Shown here: positions 1 to 12,905 of the stretch, piece after piece | How the letters are laid out: each line of letters begins with the position of its first letter | Numbering within the stretch: position 1 is the stretch's first letter | Source of the DNA: Arctopsyche grandis | Lineage: Eukaryota; Arthropoda; Insecta; Trichoptera; Hydropsychidae | NCBI RefSeq assembly: GCF_051622035.1 | Contig: NC_135366.1 | Span: 9,951,001 to 10,015,000, forward strand | Length of the DNA: 64,000 nt | Direction of reading: 5' to 3' | The notes under the pieces: model-generated | What the model saw: only the letters and a program-made list of their open reading frames with translations | Told to the model about the DNA's origin: nothing | The model's database searches: none | Program-made: the position numbers and the translations under genes

Positions 1-346
1 CTCCCACCCACTTCCCCCGATCCGATAGAGATGAGACCCGCTCTCGGCCTCTCTGATGGAATTTTTATTACAGACCCGAACACCCAGGTGTTGTGGGCGC
101 AATATACACACCTAGCTTTATACGATTTGCAGTCATTTTTGCATTAAGTAGTAAAAAAACTAAATTTGATTAATACCATTATTTGATTAAAATCAACTGA
201 TCAAATTTGACTAAATATAATATAACTAAATATAATATAGTATTACACACTTCAATTTATAAGAGTTGTGTATAATTATAATATTCTATATTACCATCCA
301 ATCTGGCATATTTATATGTACTCATACATATATATTCATCATATGA
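1..346. other. AT-rich gene-free stretch (wingless intron 2 side)
   Basis: No open frame, splice-bounded exon or recognisable repeat is visible. Because wingless exon 2 ends at 2673 on the minus strand with a donor site, everything to its left down to position 1 should be intron 2 or beyond. The first 60 bases are GC-rich and the rest is plain AT-rich sequence. Confidence 0.4.
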
Positions 347-587
347 TCCGTTATATTTGAAAGTTGCGGAAGTCCATTTTTCAGTTCAAAAAACACTATT
401 TCCGTTTGACTTAATTCACAAATTGTTATCACTTCTTTTAATTCGATATATACAGAATCTCGGAAAAGCAGAATAAACGTATTACAGGCCGCTAGTATTT
501 TTAATTATTGTTAAACGCAAAAACATTATATTTAATGTTTTGTAAAATAAAGAAAAGTGGACTTATGTCACTTTCAAATATAACGGC
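347..587. mobile_element. MITE family A, copy 1 (about 240 bp)
   Basis: The element starts with CCGTTATATTTGAAAGT and ends with the inverted complement ACTTTCAAATATAACGG. The same interior (two blocks reading TCAGTTCCAAAAACAC-like and GAATCTCGGAAAAG-like) recurs at about 1969-2182, 21950-22200, 42406-42618 and 44350-44558. It has no coding capacity, so it is a non-autonomous DNA element. I could not fix a target duplication with confidence, so the superfamily is open. Confidence 0.75.
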
Positions 588-879
588 TCATATATAAACA
601 CAAACAGCTTCAAAGTATCAATATTTAAAAATGAATATAATATACTTAATATAGAAATATTTTCTAAATTAATAGCGTATTTAAATTTTATGTTAATGCA
701 ATGCAAATTTTCTTTATAAAGTCTTTTGGTTTATTATTATAAAAGTAATTATTATGTGCCACGATATTTTTAGAGTAGCTTTCTTATTAATATTTTTATA
801 GGCGAGAAATTGATGCTAATATTTCTATTAGTTTGTAATCGTTTTCCAAGTATGCGCTTTACATAAATATATATCAGAA

Positions 880-1650
880 AAGTGGCGCCAGTCGCCACAA
901 ATCAATCTAACGCCGCTTTTATCACCTTAAATCTAAAGAAATGTAATGGCTTAATTAAAAATGTTAAATGTAACCTTTTCATTGCCGATTCGATATCGAG
1001 CTTGCATCGCCATAATTGTCGTGTTATCTTGACTATAATAATTAATATGAATGCGCGCGTTTTAATCATCCCCGCCGTTTTATATCATCCTCACACGTTT
1101 CGGCGGACGAATGGACGCCCGTTACTTTTTACGATCTCTAATTAAAACGGCGATTAAAATACCCGTCCGTCAGATTTTGGTCACCTTTTTCTCGTCAAAA
1201 AGAAATACGATCCACGGACTTTTCGATTCGGCAATTAAAAATTCCGAACGATTCGCCGATAATCGGACGAATCGGATTCCAAAATAATTGCGTTTTATTG
1301 TTTTGTGTGCGGTTTGCGGGGGGTGGGGGCGGTCCGCGTCGCGAGAGCTGCACGTGTAATGCGCGCGCGTGCGGTAGGCGGTCTGCGCCTCACACTCGGT
1401 CCATATAATTATGATACTTCTACATTAACCCCGGGCAATAACGCTTTACGTCTAAATTATTTTCGGGCTTTCGTGAAAGAAAAATGGTCTCTCGGTCCGA
1501 ATCGAAACGCTCTTTGCATGGGTGGCTCTCGATTTGTTTATTCGTTTATTTATTTTTGTTTTTCGTTTTTATGTTTCAATTTTGTTGTGCCTCGAGAGCA
1601 CCGGTCGCGTTTGATTTGTCGCTTTTGTAAAATCACTGTATAATGTTATT
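880..1650. promoter_or_regulatory. Candidate regulatory island in wingless intron 2
   Basis: This repeat-free stretch is clearly richer in GC and CpG than its surroundings. It holds many short homeodomain-type cores (TAATTAAA at several places, for example near 949 and 1137) and CG-rich words such as GGCGATTAAAATAC. The frames at 882-1145 and 1305-1643 have no family resemblance and are taken as chance. Enhancer function is inferred from composition and position only. Confidence 0.35.
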
Positions 1651-1968
1651 CGTTTAAAAAAAAAACAAACACCGCTTTATATGATCAAGAACATAATTAA
1701 TAAACCAAATTAATTAGCTTCATTTTTCTATATTATAAATTGTTATTAATTGAATAATTATATTATGGCCAAATACTTTGAAACTTAAATATTATATAAG
1801 ACTATCTAAATATATTATAATATTAGTAACATGTAATGAAATATAAATCTCGATTGGAGCCACCGTCAGTCAGTATTGAAATAAATTGAAAGGATACTAA
1901 TATCTGAAGGTATATAGATTTCTTTGCGTACACATAATACATACATATGTATATATGTACATACCTTT
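1651..1968. other. AT-rich gene-free stretch in wingless intron 2
   Basis: The sequence begins with a poly-A run near 1656 and continues as low-complexity AT-rich DNA up to MITE copy 2. I see no exon, RNA gene or repeat copy in it. Confidence 0.35.
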
Positions 1969-2182
1969 GAGCCCCGATATCTGAAAGTGGCATAAGATCA
2001 CTTTTCTTTATTTCGAGAAATATTTCGCAAAACATTAAATATAATGCTACGCGTTTATTCTGCTTTTCCTAGATTCTGGACATATCGAAATAAAATAAGT
2101 GATAACAATTTGTGAATTAAGTCAAACAGAAATAGTATTTTTGGAACTGAAAATGGACTTCCGCCACTTTCAAATATATATT
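1969..2182. mobile_element. MITE family A, copy 2 (opposite orientation)
   Basis: It begins TGAGCCCCGATATCTGAAAG, a diverged form of the family end, and finishes CCGCCACTTTCAAATATA. The interior matches copy 1 in reverse complement, including the GAAATATTTCGCAAAACATT and TTCTGGACATATCGA blocks. It lies in the same wingless intron as copy 1, in opposite orientation, so the pair forms a 1.4-kb inverted pair around the 880-1650 island. Confidence 0.7.
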
Positions 2183-2672
2183 AGATGATTGCAAAAGTTC
2201 ATGTCTTGTGCACTTATTCAATATCTACAAATTTCTTTCTTTATTGGAATGAATCCTAGAGAATTTGCTCAAAATAAATAAATAAAATTTAAACGCTATA
2301 TTACAATTGCTAATTTGAATTTTCCAGTTACGTATTTACTCACTTTACGATTTTCGTACACTTCCATTCACAAAGAGAGTAAATGTTTATGTATAAATTT
2401 TACGTATTGGGTTGTTGCGCTATTTTTGTCTTATATTTATTTATTCGAGTTAACGATTTGACACTTGCTCTTCTGCTGATAATTTTAAGTGCCAGACGTC
2501 GGGGCTGCTGCACTGACAGTAGTCGATATAAAACAGAACATGTATGTGTGTGCCCACAGGGCCGGCACTAGGTTAATAAAAGTTAAGGGCATGCCTTATC
2601 TCGCGAATTGGATCAGATTGATAGCTCTTTCGAATGGTCTGTAGGGTGTGTGGATGGATGGGTTTGACTCAC

Positions 2673-2935
2673 CTTTGTCGACGATTTTCCCGAAGAGGTT
2701 TTTCCTTTTTTCGTAGTTGTTGACGGAACAGTTCCATTGTCGATTTCGAAACTGATATTGACACTCCTGTATCGCCTGGTTAGCACCTTTTATTACCGCC
2801 ATTAGCACGCCCGGATTGTCCGTCGCCAACTGTAGTTGTCGCCGCCGCAGCATCTTCAACATGGTCTTGTTCACGTGGGCTCCCCCGGGCGCTATCGGCC
2901 TCAAGTTGTCCGGCTCCCCGACTTTGGCTATGCCC
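2673..2935 (-). CDS. wg: wingless/Wnt1, coding exon 2
   Basis: Wnt-1 ligand: a secreted, lipid-modified signalling glycoprotein of the canonical Wnt/beta-catenin pathway. The exon is bounded by an acceptor (CAATCGACAG at 2936-2945) and a donor (GTGAGT, minus strand, 2672-2667). It enters in phase 2, completing the Trp codon begun in exon 1, and leaves in phase 1 after VDK-G. Visible Wnt hallmarks are GIAKVGEP, DNPGVLMAVIKGANQAI, ECQYQF, FRNRQWNCS and NLFGKIVDKG, which correspond to the conserved Wnt1 N-terminal half. NKT and NCS are potential N-glycosylation sites. The exon ends where the insect wingless protein continues with the next cysteine-containing block (CRETSF in Drosophila), so at least the later exons lie left of the window. 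The residues between the signal peptide region and DNPGV look divergent from other insects. Confidence 0.93.
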
Positions 2936-5289
2936 CTGTCGATTGAGAAATGAATTCATTAAAAAAAATAAAAACAAACAAATAAAATCGGTATCGCTTC
3001 GCCCGGGATGAACGAATTTTCTCACGGCATACATTCTATGTATTATACATATTCCGGTCTCTTTCCGAATGTTTGCTCAAACTCGACTAGACAATCCTAT
3101 TACTGCTCGTTTTTCTTCGTACAAAACCACTTCCTTTCGTGAAACAAAAGCTATCGGTCAACATTTACACTTTTTTTATCAACGAAAATAGTCTGCGTCC
3201 TTCCACGACAGACCTAACCTTTGTTTGCTTTCACTAAAACAAAACGCTACACGAAATGACATTTTCAATACGTTTACACATGCACATATTTTTTATACTT
3301 AGAAAAACTGCGTTCATTTGAAAATTAATTCACACAAAAAACTAATCTTAATAATAGAATTAAATTAAAAATATATATTTTTTTTCAATACATATTTTTT
3401 AACATCTCCAAATAATTTTATTTCATTTTATACACTTGAAAAGACGTCATATCTAGCTTTATTATTAGAATGATAAACTGTTATATTTTGATAGTATGCT
3501 ATGAAAATTTATAATTCTTCGAGTTGATAGTTTTCCCCGTGTCACTAACCAGATGTTATTTAAATTAAGTCTCAATGCTGTAATTAAATCTCAATATATA
3601 AATTAAAAAGCTGCATCTGCTGTACGATTTTTCTGAGAAATTTTCAAGCTATAGGAAATACTCATCCGTGAATGAGTATTGTAAATATTGGTAGTAGGGG
3701 ATGAATTTCTTCGAGTTGTCGTTTTTGTGTCCGTACGATTACAGTTTGGTTAGGTGTTATGTTTAGTAAACCGTATAAATATTGAATTTCAATGACAATA
3801 TTTAATATTTTGACATATTAAGTGTCAGTCTTATTTTTAGAGCAAATAGCGAGCTTTGTCGAACCTTTACTTTCTTTGTTCACGCTCGAGCGTGAAGTGT
3901 TTTCTCATTTATCAGATAAAAAATTCACACACGGGTGTCCCCGATTGAAAATATTATGCTAAAAATTTGACATCTTTAATGTTTTATAAAGTTTGTATGT
4001 ACCTACAAGCCAAAGACGCGCTTCCGTATTAAAAATGTAAATTTCGACAAAATGTTTATTTATGGAGCAAAATTCCATCAAAAAATTAATTCAGGAATTC
4101 ATCTTATTTATATTTTATTATTAATAGTATGAACGTGATTAACATTAAACAATGACGATTTTCATGTGACGTCGAATGTGAAAAAAAACTGAAGAGGTCC
4201 GCTGGTGTTTACTATTTTAAATCCTTACGGATGCTCAAGATTCATTCAACACAAATCTTTAAATAAATATTTGACATCGTTTCGAGACACGATTTATTTA
4301 TTTCTGTCGGGTTTTTGTGGTCAAACACTGGCACATTTCTCGTTTGCGCATACGCACGGCGACACTTCCTGTATTATTCGAATTTATGACCGATATTTTG
4401 AAAACCGCATTCAGATGCGAAAACATTCAACTATTCTTACGTGAGATGTAAAAAAAAATTAATTAATTGTAGCGAGTCGTTAATTTCTGATTTCTCAACG
4501 TCCATTTGTTGACAGCGCCTTATCGTATGTTTTCATTATCGTTGTAGTCCATCATCCACAACGGAAACTATTTATTTTAACGTTCATTAAGTCCAATAAA
4601 AATTATTACGGCAGTACAAAAATATATATGCACTCATTCAGTGTATAATTATGCAATGTCATGATTGGTATGTTGGTAATATAATATTTACCTATACTTA
4701 TTTAACCGAATGTCTCAATTTAGGCAAACGTTAACAGTAAAAACTAACGACTTTGACGTACATAATTTTCGATATGCGACTACCGTACAATTTTTCCAGG
4801 TCTGTCCAACAGTGAAAAGATGATGTTTATGAGATAACAGCTAAGGCGCTGTTTATCGTAGGTTTTAATCAGAATTTTTTCTACTAAAAAACAACGGTAA
4901 CCTCTTAGAATTTATTTCTTGTATAATTCTTATCGTATCAAATTTGTTCTTAGCCTTAATTAAAAACTTTGTTTAATTACTATACTACAAATTTGCTTAT
5001 AATTTATTTATGGTGTCAACCTAATTAAACACATATAAAATTAAAATAAGTAAGAAATCCAAATTTCAATTCAAGATGAAAATAGATCAGTGATGACCGT
5101 GAGAATGTTTTGAATATGATTAGGCATTTCGGTAGATATGAAAACTCTCCTCACACTCGGTTTAATTTATTTTTAATAGTTTTGTGTCGAGTTTAATTCC
5201 TGAATTATTACTTATCTTGTTAATGTTAATCTATTAGGGTGCTTCAGTCGTTGATTGACTTTATCAAATAAATAATGAAAGAGGTTTTA

Positions 5290-5740
5290 TGTGAGTTGCC
5301 ACTTCGATGTTCAGTCACAAAGTGGTGATTATTGTAGCAGCAATACGGTTCAAGAGATACCGTGACATTCCACGAAACCCCGTCGAACGATTCTGTACCT
5401 TATTGACGAAAAGTCGAGGACGTGTTTTCATCTGCACCACGTTATTAAGTAGGCGTTATAACAATATACGTGTATATAACCCGAGATAGAAGTCGTGTGG
5501 ACTAACTACACGGTTAACGATTCGGCGAACGGGTTAAATTACGTAAGCGATTAAGGACGAATATTTCTCGCTTATCTTATCCGAAGGGTACAATGTAAAG
5601 CTATTAGTTAGTCCTTAATTGCGTTGAATAATTTGATCTCCCGGGTGCCATGTCGTCGATATACGAAATGAGACCTTTATCTGCGCGAGAATATCCCGAC
5701 CGACGACGCATTATAACATTAAGGCAACTTTATATTTTTC
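5290..5740. promoter_or_regulatory. wg: Candidate regulatory island in wingless intron 1
   Basis: This stretch is CpG-richer than the rest of the intron, free of repeats and rich in short motifs: CTTATCTTATC and TTTATCTG (GATA-type cores) and TTAATTGCG, CGATTAAGG (homeodomain-like). First introns of developmental ligands commonly hold enhancers. Function here is inference. Confidence 0.35.
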
Positions 5741-5989
5741 GTGTTTTAAAAGTATGAAATTCGATTTATTATCTTAAATTTGTGTGGAAATCAATTGTGA
5801 GCTCGAAAAATGATAACTTTTCTGCGTGCAAAAATTTAAGTATTGTTGGAGACATCAACGCTCGTGTACTTATGAAACCCAAAAATTACACGCAGTACTA
5901 AAAATTGAAAAATAATATTTTATTTTATGGTGATGCTCGTTTGCGATTTTCGCTTACTTTATATGTATGCTTATAAATGTGTCCGTACA

Positions 5990-6300
5990 TATATCAAAAG
6001 TAATCGTCGCTTTGTATCTAAGGCACAGAGTCCTGGTCACGGTGCGGTGCGAAATGGATAGGATAAGTGTCGCAAACGAAATACGGACACACGTGATTTC
6101 GCGACCAAATGTCCTCAAATATTCACACACACTCGTCGGAGTATGCAATGTCGTGCTCTGGAGAGTGTGAGAAGATGCGTATCGTGACCGTAGAGTTTGC
6201 GTAGTTTTAAACGGAGGGCAAGCGGTCTCTTTATGTGCCGCCGCAACAATTACTTTTGCGTACACGTACTACGTCCCTCCGAGGGTGATACGCCGAGATA
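5990..6300. promoter_or_regulatory. wg: Second candidate regulatory island in wingless intron 1
   Basis: CG-rich, non-repetitive sequence, for example GGTCACGGTGCGGTGCG near 6035 and CGTACACGTACTACGTCC near 6257. It contrasts with the AT-rich flanks. Frames on both strands here are short and mutually overlapping, so I do not accept any as coding. Confidence 0.3.
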
Positions 6301-8237
6301 ACATAATTTCTGATGTATATAAATATAATGGCGTTTCGTTGTAGATCGTCGATGTACCTTAGAGTGTTTTTTTTTTCTTTTTTTTTTTTGAAGTCGCGTG
6401 CGTAGGTGATTTTTATTGGGCGCGCGTTCGTGCGCGTAACCGTTTTTGGGAAAAACAACACCAAAACATCGCTTAATTATGCATGACAAATAAGAATTTT
6501 ATTCAAATTTGTATTGACTGCATACTCGACGTGAGGTATGCTGAATAAATTCGACGTATTGAAATTACCGAAGAAAATATCCGTACGTTCATGCAAATAT
6601 AATAAATTCAAGGTTTCATAAAAGTGCGTCCAATATTATTGGAAAATCATTTAAAATGTTTAATCAATTTGATTTGAGGCATAACTATTTTTTTTTGTAT
6701 TAGTACTTGGATTCTATCTTATTATCTATATATAATTATTTTTATTTGTAAATACGCAACTCTTAAATCTTTTATTCGATTAGCTACGGAGATTAATTTT
6801 ACTTTTCTCCAGGTATTTTGAATTAAATAAAATTGATAAAAATATTCTATAGAATTTTCATATCATACTAATTTGTATGCTAATTTGTTTAGAATGAAAA
6901 ATATTTTCAAGCAAATAAAAATTACAAATTTTGCCTGGCAGATACATTTTTATCTCTTCGTTTACGAATTGATTACATTCCACGTCGATTTTGTTTATTA
7001 AACTATCAGAGTTATAGACTGTAGATTTTATATGAGCGTCCATCATTTTGATGTGTTTTTAAATGTCGTTGATTTGATTCAATTATACAATCATCATTTT
7101 GACTTATAAAGCATTTTCTAATAACAATAAAAATATGAAAATACACAAGTGTGCATAAAAATTTCACCTGATACTCGAATACTTTTCACGAATTCCTTCA
7201 TTTTTTGTGATGCATCATCGTTTTTACGTTAGCTTCGATCGATCTCGCTGCAAATTGATACCATTGTCGCATGCAGTTTTACAAATGCAACGCTCGCGAA
7301 AAAAATTACGGAAACGATGAGAATATATAAATTCGGTCGACACTTTTAAACTTGACCTATTTACGTTGCATCACAAATTACATACGCAGTAGGTGTATAT
7401 TTATAGACGTATCAAATTAAAAGTTGCTCACTGTATTCGGCCACTTGAGCCGTTCGTCAGTTTAAGTGTGATGTATGGATACCTCAACTAATTTATCTCC
7501 GATTGAACGAACTCGGAATGCGAGCTCTTATCGTTACCGAAAACATCGTAAATTAAATTGAAACGTTCCTCATCTTAGTACACTCGAATGCACTCGGTTG
7601 AATCCCACGACCAAAACAAAATACACAATTTGACGATTTAATTTTACATTTTGACACACCTATTAGTGGGTGCATAACTTAGCATTGAAAAAATCGAACG
7701 TCTCAAATTACAAATCCACATTCGACACACTTGAAGGGTTAATCAACGTGTCATAATAGCAAAAAAAGTATGCAATCAATTTAAATCGTATTAATTTGCA
7801 TATTATATTTATTATTACAAAAGTGAAACATTTTTCAAATGCAACTAAAATTTTAGATTATATAAAATCATTTCATAAAAAAAATTTATATACTCTAGTT
7901 GTATTATGTTAAAAATAAAGACAATCTCTACAACGAATTGTAAACATAACAAAAGAATGATTTTAAGAGAAAATTTTGCACAATAGCTACAATTCATGTC
8001 TTTAAGTACATATATAAAATAGATATACCTTTTTACTTTCATCCCCTTACATTCTAAAAGTCTTACTGAATTTAATACAAAAGCAAAGTTTTCGTTTTAT
8101 CATACATTTTTTTTATATATGCGTGTATATATTTTAAGTATTTATATCATACAATGATAAAAAACGTTTCCAAATACATATACCGTTCACACATAAATAT
8201 AAAATTAATAAAAATAATAAAATAGGTAGACCCGTTT

Positions 8238-8526
8238 ACCTCCATCCCTTAACATTATCTGCTTTAGGTCATCGACTTTAGATAGTCTTTAATTAATATT
8301 ATGTATTAGATGTATTATGAACATTTATAAGGATTGTAAATAGGTTTTTGAGCTCTTTTTCCTATTATGCTTTAGATTAACATTAGAATAATATAATACT
8401 GTGATTACTAACCAAATTAAATTAAAATTGTAAAATAGAAAATGATCAGTAGATCAGTAGCTATTAAAATAGATATAAGATGTATTGTGAACATAATTTC
8501 GTAATAATAAAAAGCATTTAAAAATC
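8238..8526 (+). mobile_element. Jockey-like LINE 3' end
   Basis: This is the same sequence as the 3' region of the reverse-transcriptase fragment at 57545-58261, seen here in the opposite orientation. It has the TAGGTCATCGACTTTAG start block, a GAGCTCTTTTTCCTATTATG block and a terminal AATAAAAAGCATTTAAAAAT. A third copy lies at 25773-25985. A 5'-truncated insertion of only the tail is typical of LINEs. Confidence 0.6.
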
Positions 8527-8898
8527 AAAAAATCCCTTAACATTATAAAAGTCCGACTAAATTGAATGTAAAAGCAAAATTTTCGAATCATCATACATTT
8601 TTTATATATCCATGTACATATTTTAGCCATTTATAATATCACACAATAATTAAAAAAAAAAGTGTCAATACATACATATACCGTTCACACATAAACACAA
8701 AATTTCACACTAAACGTACATACTCAACAATTACGTCAACAATACAATCCAGTGACGTAATTGCCGTAATAAATTCCAATTTAAAAACAATGCTCGGTGC
8801 TACAAAAATATGCAATTGCGGTATACAAAAACCGCAAGTACTAATTTGTGCTGAATTACGTTGTAAAAAATTGTACACATTTGTCTATCGACACTTAC

Positions 8899-9008
8899 CA
8901 CCACATGCTGCCTCTGCCTCTTTTGTGCTTAGCGTTGCCACCGGTCACCTCGAGCACGGACGCCACCACCACGAACATCCACAACCACTGCATTTTATTG
9001 AATTGCAT
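8899..9008 (-). CDS. wg: wingless/Wnt1, coding exon 1 with signal peptide
   Basis: The minus-strand ATG at 9008 opens a 36-codon frame ending TGG-TG just before a consensus donor (GTAAGTG). The product starts MQFNKMQWLWMFVVVASVLE, a basic start followed by a hydrophobic core (residues 7-19), a typical secretory signal peptide. It continues with KHKRGRGSMW, and the split codon gives W when joined to exon 2 (SMWW-GIAKVGEP), exactly the conserved RGRGSMWWGIAK junction of insect wingless proteins. A second in-frame ATG is six codons downstream and could also start. The frame is too short to appear as a long ORF and is overlapped by spurious plus-strand frames. Confidence 0.9.
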
Positions 9009-9600
9009 CGTCGTCGTCGTCGACTGTCGTTGATTATTTGATATTATATATATGTGTGTGTGTGTGTGTGTAATTTTTGAAAGAAGTATATCTTTGAAGC
9101 ACTGTTACCGATTGTTCGCGCGCGCGTTACGACAGTGGCGAGAAGAATGAGAAGAAGAAAACCCTTCAGCGAGACATATGCTGAAACATGTCATGATTTA
9201 TCTAAGTGTCACACGCGTCGTTTCCATCGATGTCACGTCTTGTTCTGGTATTGTTTGTTTGTGATTGATTGATTGTTATTTAGTTAGCGTTGTTGTCACG
9301 CGCGTGGCGTGCCGGTGTGCGCGAGCGGTCGAGCGGGTGGCCGCGCGGATCGATGGCCGATCGATAATTGAGCGGTGAGTGTTGCCGTGCTTGTGGCTCA
9401 GCCGAGAAGCCTTGCCCGGACCGGTACGGTGGGGGTAGCTGGAGGCGGGACTTTGGGGTAGACGCCTCTTGCACCCCCTCCACAGCTTCTCCATCTGGCG
9501 GCTCTACATCGCACACAGCAAAATCATTGCAACTCGCCAAATCTAAACTGATGACAAATTCCTCATGAATGATTAATTGATCGTTCGTTCGGTTACGTTT
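9009..9600 (-). promoter_or_regulatory. wg: wingless 5' UTR and proximal promoter region
   Basis: The sequence directly upstream of the wingless start codon turns strongly CpG-rich from about 9115 to 9560, with CGCGCGCGTTACG near 9118 and a run of CG-dense words at 9290-9360. A (GT)n microsatellite sits at 9053-9072. No TATA or initiator is convincing enough to set a transcription start. The open frames in this block on both strands overlap one another and resemble nothing known. Confidence 0.45.
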
Positions 9601-9700
9601 TGTTTTACCTATCTTATTTCAATGCTGAATTTTTTTTTTTTTTTTTTTTTTTTAATTTTAAGCATAATGGCATACATACAGTAAAAATTTTAATGATAGA

Positions 9701-11052
<1,352 letters not shown>

Positions 11053-11386
11053 GTGACGAGACAGAATGTTGAATTACAGAAAACACGAATATCGGAAGGC
11101 AAAGATCTTAAGTTGAAAGATCAAAAAAAAAAATGGGTGCATGGTAAACGGTACATACTCACTTAATTTGCGCGAGTAGGATACAACAGGAACAAGAGGA
11201 ACATGCTTTTCCTCCCGTATTCTGCGCGCGCACATTAATACGGGAGGAAAAGCCTGTTCCTGTTGTATCCTGCTCGCGCAAATTAAGTGAGTATGTACGT
11301 GAGTATGTACCGTTTACCATGCACCTTTTTTTTTTTTGATCTTTCGACTTTAGATCTTTCAATTTTCGATCTTTGCCTTCCGATAT

Positions 11387-12061
11387 TTAAAACTCAACAT
11401 GGAGCTTATTTCTACAGATTATTTTTTTGAGATTCGTATGACGATCGGTAAGAATTATATTGTATTTACTAAAATACCTTTCAGCATCCACACTATTGAC
11501 GGGATACCAAATAGATTTTAGAGCTGCACAACTAAACTCTTCATATTTAATTTTTGTTGCCATCAATAATAGCAATATATCCGGCGTGGATTCACTTTTT
11601 ATATTCTCTATTAATTGTCTAAAAAAGTGCTGATATCCTTCCAAACATTGAGCCTCTGTTAATACATTAAACAATGGCAGGTTTCTAAAAAACAAAACTG
11701 TTTCTTTAACATTAATATTAGACTTTGTACCTGCCACAGATGGATTGAATAGCTTACTCAATGTTTGGAGGAATAGATTTTTCTCATTTAGTCTTGAGTG
11801 CGAGTCTAGTTTTAAAACGCTTTTTTGAGCAGCCTTTTGGATACACAGCTCCAACTGTCTTCTTTTGTTTACAGTAGTAGACAAAAGCAGTTGCATGGTT
11901 TCGACATGCAAAAAACCGTCTATGGTAAACTGCAAGCTCTGTTTTATCCCCTCAATTTCTTCATATAATAAATGGGCAACGGGATAGGAAGACCCTTCTA
12001 AATTATCTATTAATTTTATACAAATTTCACTTTTGTTTGTTATTTTAGCATATATTCGCAT
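11387..12061 (-). pseudogene. hAT-family transposase, C-terminal half (relic)
   Basis: The 224-residue frame ends with the hAT dimerisation motif region: PVNSVDAERYFSKYNIILTD followed by RHTNLK. This resembles the (P)S(V/S)AERxFSxxxxI(L)xDRRxxL pattern of hAT transposases and of CGGBP1-like domesticated derivatives. The N-terminal BED zinc finger and the catalytic first half are absent. The C-terminus RNKLHVEF abuts the foldback arm directly, and the same short C-terminal sequence recurs beside another foldback copy at 31250-31270. The product is therefore a truncated transposon relic. A domesticated gene cannot be excluded, but the lack of an upstream exon argues against it. Confidence 0.75.
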
Positions 12062-12180
12062 ATTTTACGAATTTAGCATCTATTAGCATCTATTCCAAAT
12101 TTTAGCATCAATTAAGCAGTAATAGCAAAATGCCCAAAATACGTGTCTCTAGTTACATATATAATATTAAAAAAAAAAAA
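12062..12180 (-). mobile_element. 5' remnant of the hAT element
   Basis: Reading on the minus strand, the sequence shows repeated AGATGCTAA words and a TAGAGACACGTATTTTGGGC end near 12138-12152, followed outward by poly-A. This looks like the terminal and subterminal DNA of the transposon whose transposase relic lies at 11387-12061. Confidence 0.45.
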
Positions 12181-12455
12181 AAAACATTTACAAACAGTTT
12201 CTGACAAAACGAATGCTTTTGAATATATGTAGAAGCAAGAATTGATTGCAATATTAAATTTTAAATTAAACATTATTTTATTTTTTATTTGTGTATAGAC
12301 CGTGCAGTGGCATTACAAAGTGATCCAATCTGCCATTGTGGCCAAATATCTAATATTTCAAAAGAGCCTTTGTAAGTTTATATCTTTGGTTGGGAATTTC
12401 GAAAACAAAATAAAATTTCCATTATGATAATTCATTTGGTCGAATATTATATTTT

Positions 12456-12670
12456 GGTAAAAATCGGAATTCTCGACCGGACGGACCCTCTAGGATCGGA
12501 AGCGAGACTCGGTCGACCCGCTCCTTCCTGTCATTGGTTGCTCTTTGCAAGTACTTTAGTATTGACGTGCCCTGAATTAACTAGACTTTTACCTGATGAA
12601 ATACTCCGACATACATATGCATACTGCCTGGTTCCCATATAATTTTGGACGGTTGGGCAGCGTACGTACA
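12456..12670. mobile_element. Merlin-type solo terminal repeat
   Basis: It begins GGTAAAAATCGGAATTCTCG and matches, along about 210 bp, the terminal inverted repeat of the element at 29431-30056: GGACCCTCTAGG, GTCGACCCGCTCCTTCCTG, CCTGATGAAATACTCCGACA, GGGCAGCGTACG. No second terminus is present nearby, so it is a deletion relic. Confidence 0.7.
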
Positions 12671-12711
12671 TACTATATATTTTCACTTGAAATATAATTT
12701 CACTGTGACAA

Positions 12712-12905
12712 ATATAAAAATGAATGTCTGTTTATCTGTTTGTCTATTTGTCTGTTTGTCTATTTGTCTGTCTGTCTCGTATAGGCTCCAAAACCACTCA
12801 ACCGATTACGATAGAACTTTCAGGATGTGTTTTAAGCATGTCCGGGAAGCTTACTGTAAAAAAAATTGCCCAAAAACGGGAATGAGTGGCATTGCAACGC
12901 AATAA
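12712..12905 (+). mobile_element. Helitron-like repeat fragment
   Basis: The ATGAATGTCTGTTTATCTG start with (TCTG)n, followed by TAGGCTCCAAAACCACT, ACCGATTACGAT and GGCATTGCAACGCA, is the same family as 38646-38986 and 38990-39388, whose right ends are CTAGT. The right terminus is missing here. Confidence 0.5.

Larger units (their letters stand above)
2936..8898 (-). other. wg: wingless intron 1 (5.96 kb)
   Basis: The intron is bounded by a consensus donor (GTAAGTG, minus strand from 8898) and acceptor (ACAG at 2936-2939). Joining the two exons makes an uninterrupted frame. The interior is mostly AT-rich and gene-free. I recognise a candidate regulatory island at 5290-5740, a second at 5990-6300 and a LINE 3' end at 8238-8526. 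Stretches 2950-5290 and 6300-8230 hold nothing else I can name. Confidence 0.85.

Noticed and set aside
1305..1643. A 112-codon plus frame in the wingless intron 2 island
   Set aside because: Arg/Ala-rich start from CpG-rich DNA, no homology, no splice partners; better explained as regulatory DNA.
9276..9568. Small proteins directly upstream of wingless (72-86 codons, both strands)
   Set aside because: Mutually overlapping frames in CpG-rich promoter or 5' UTR sequence with no family resemblance.
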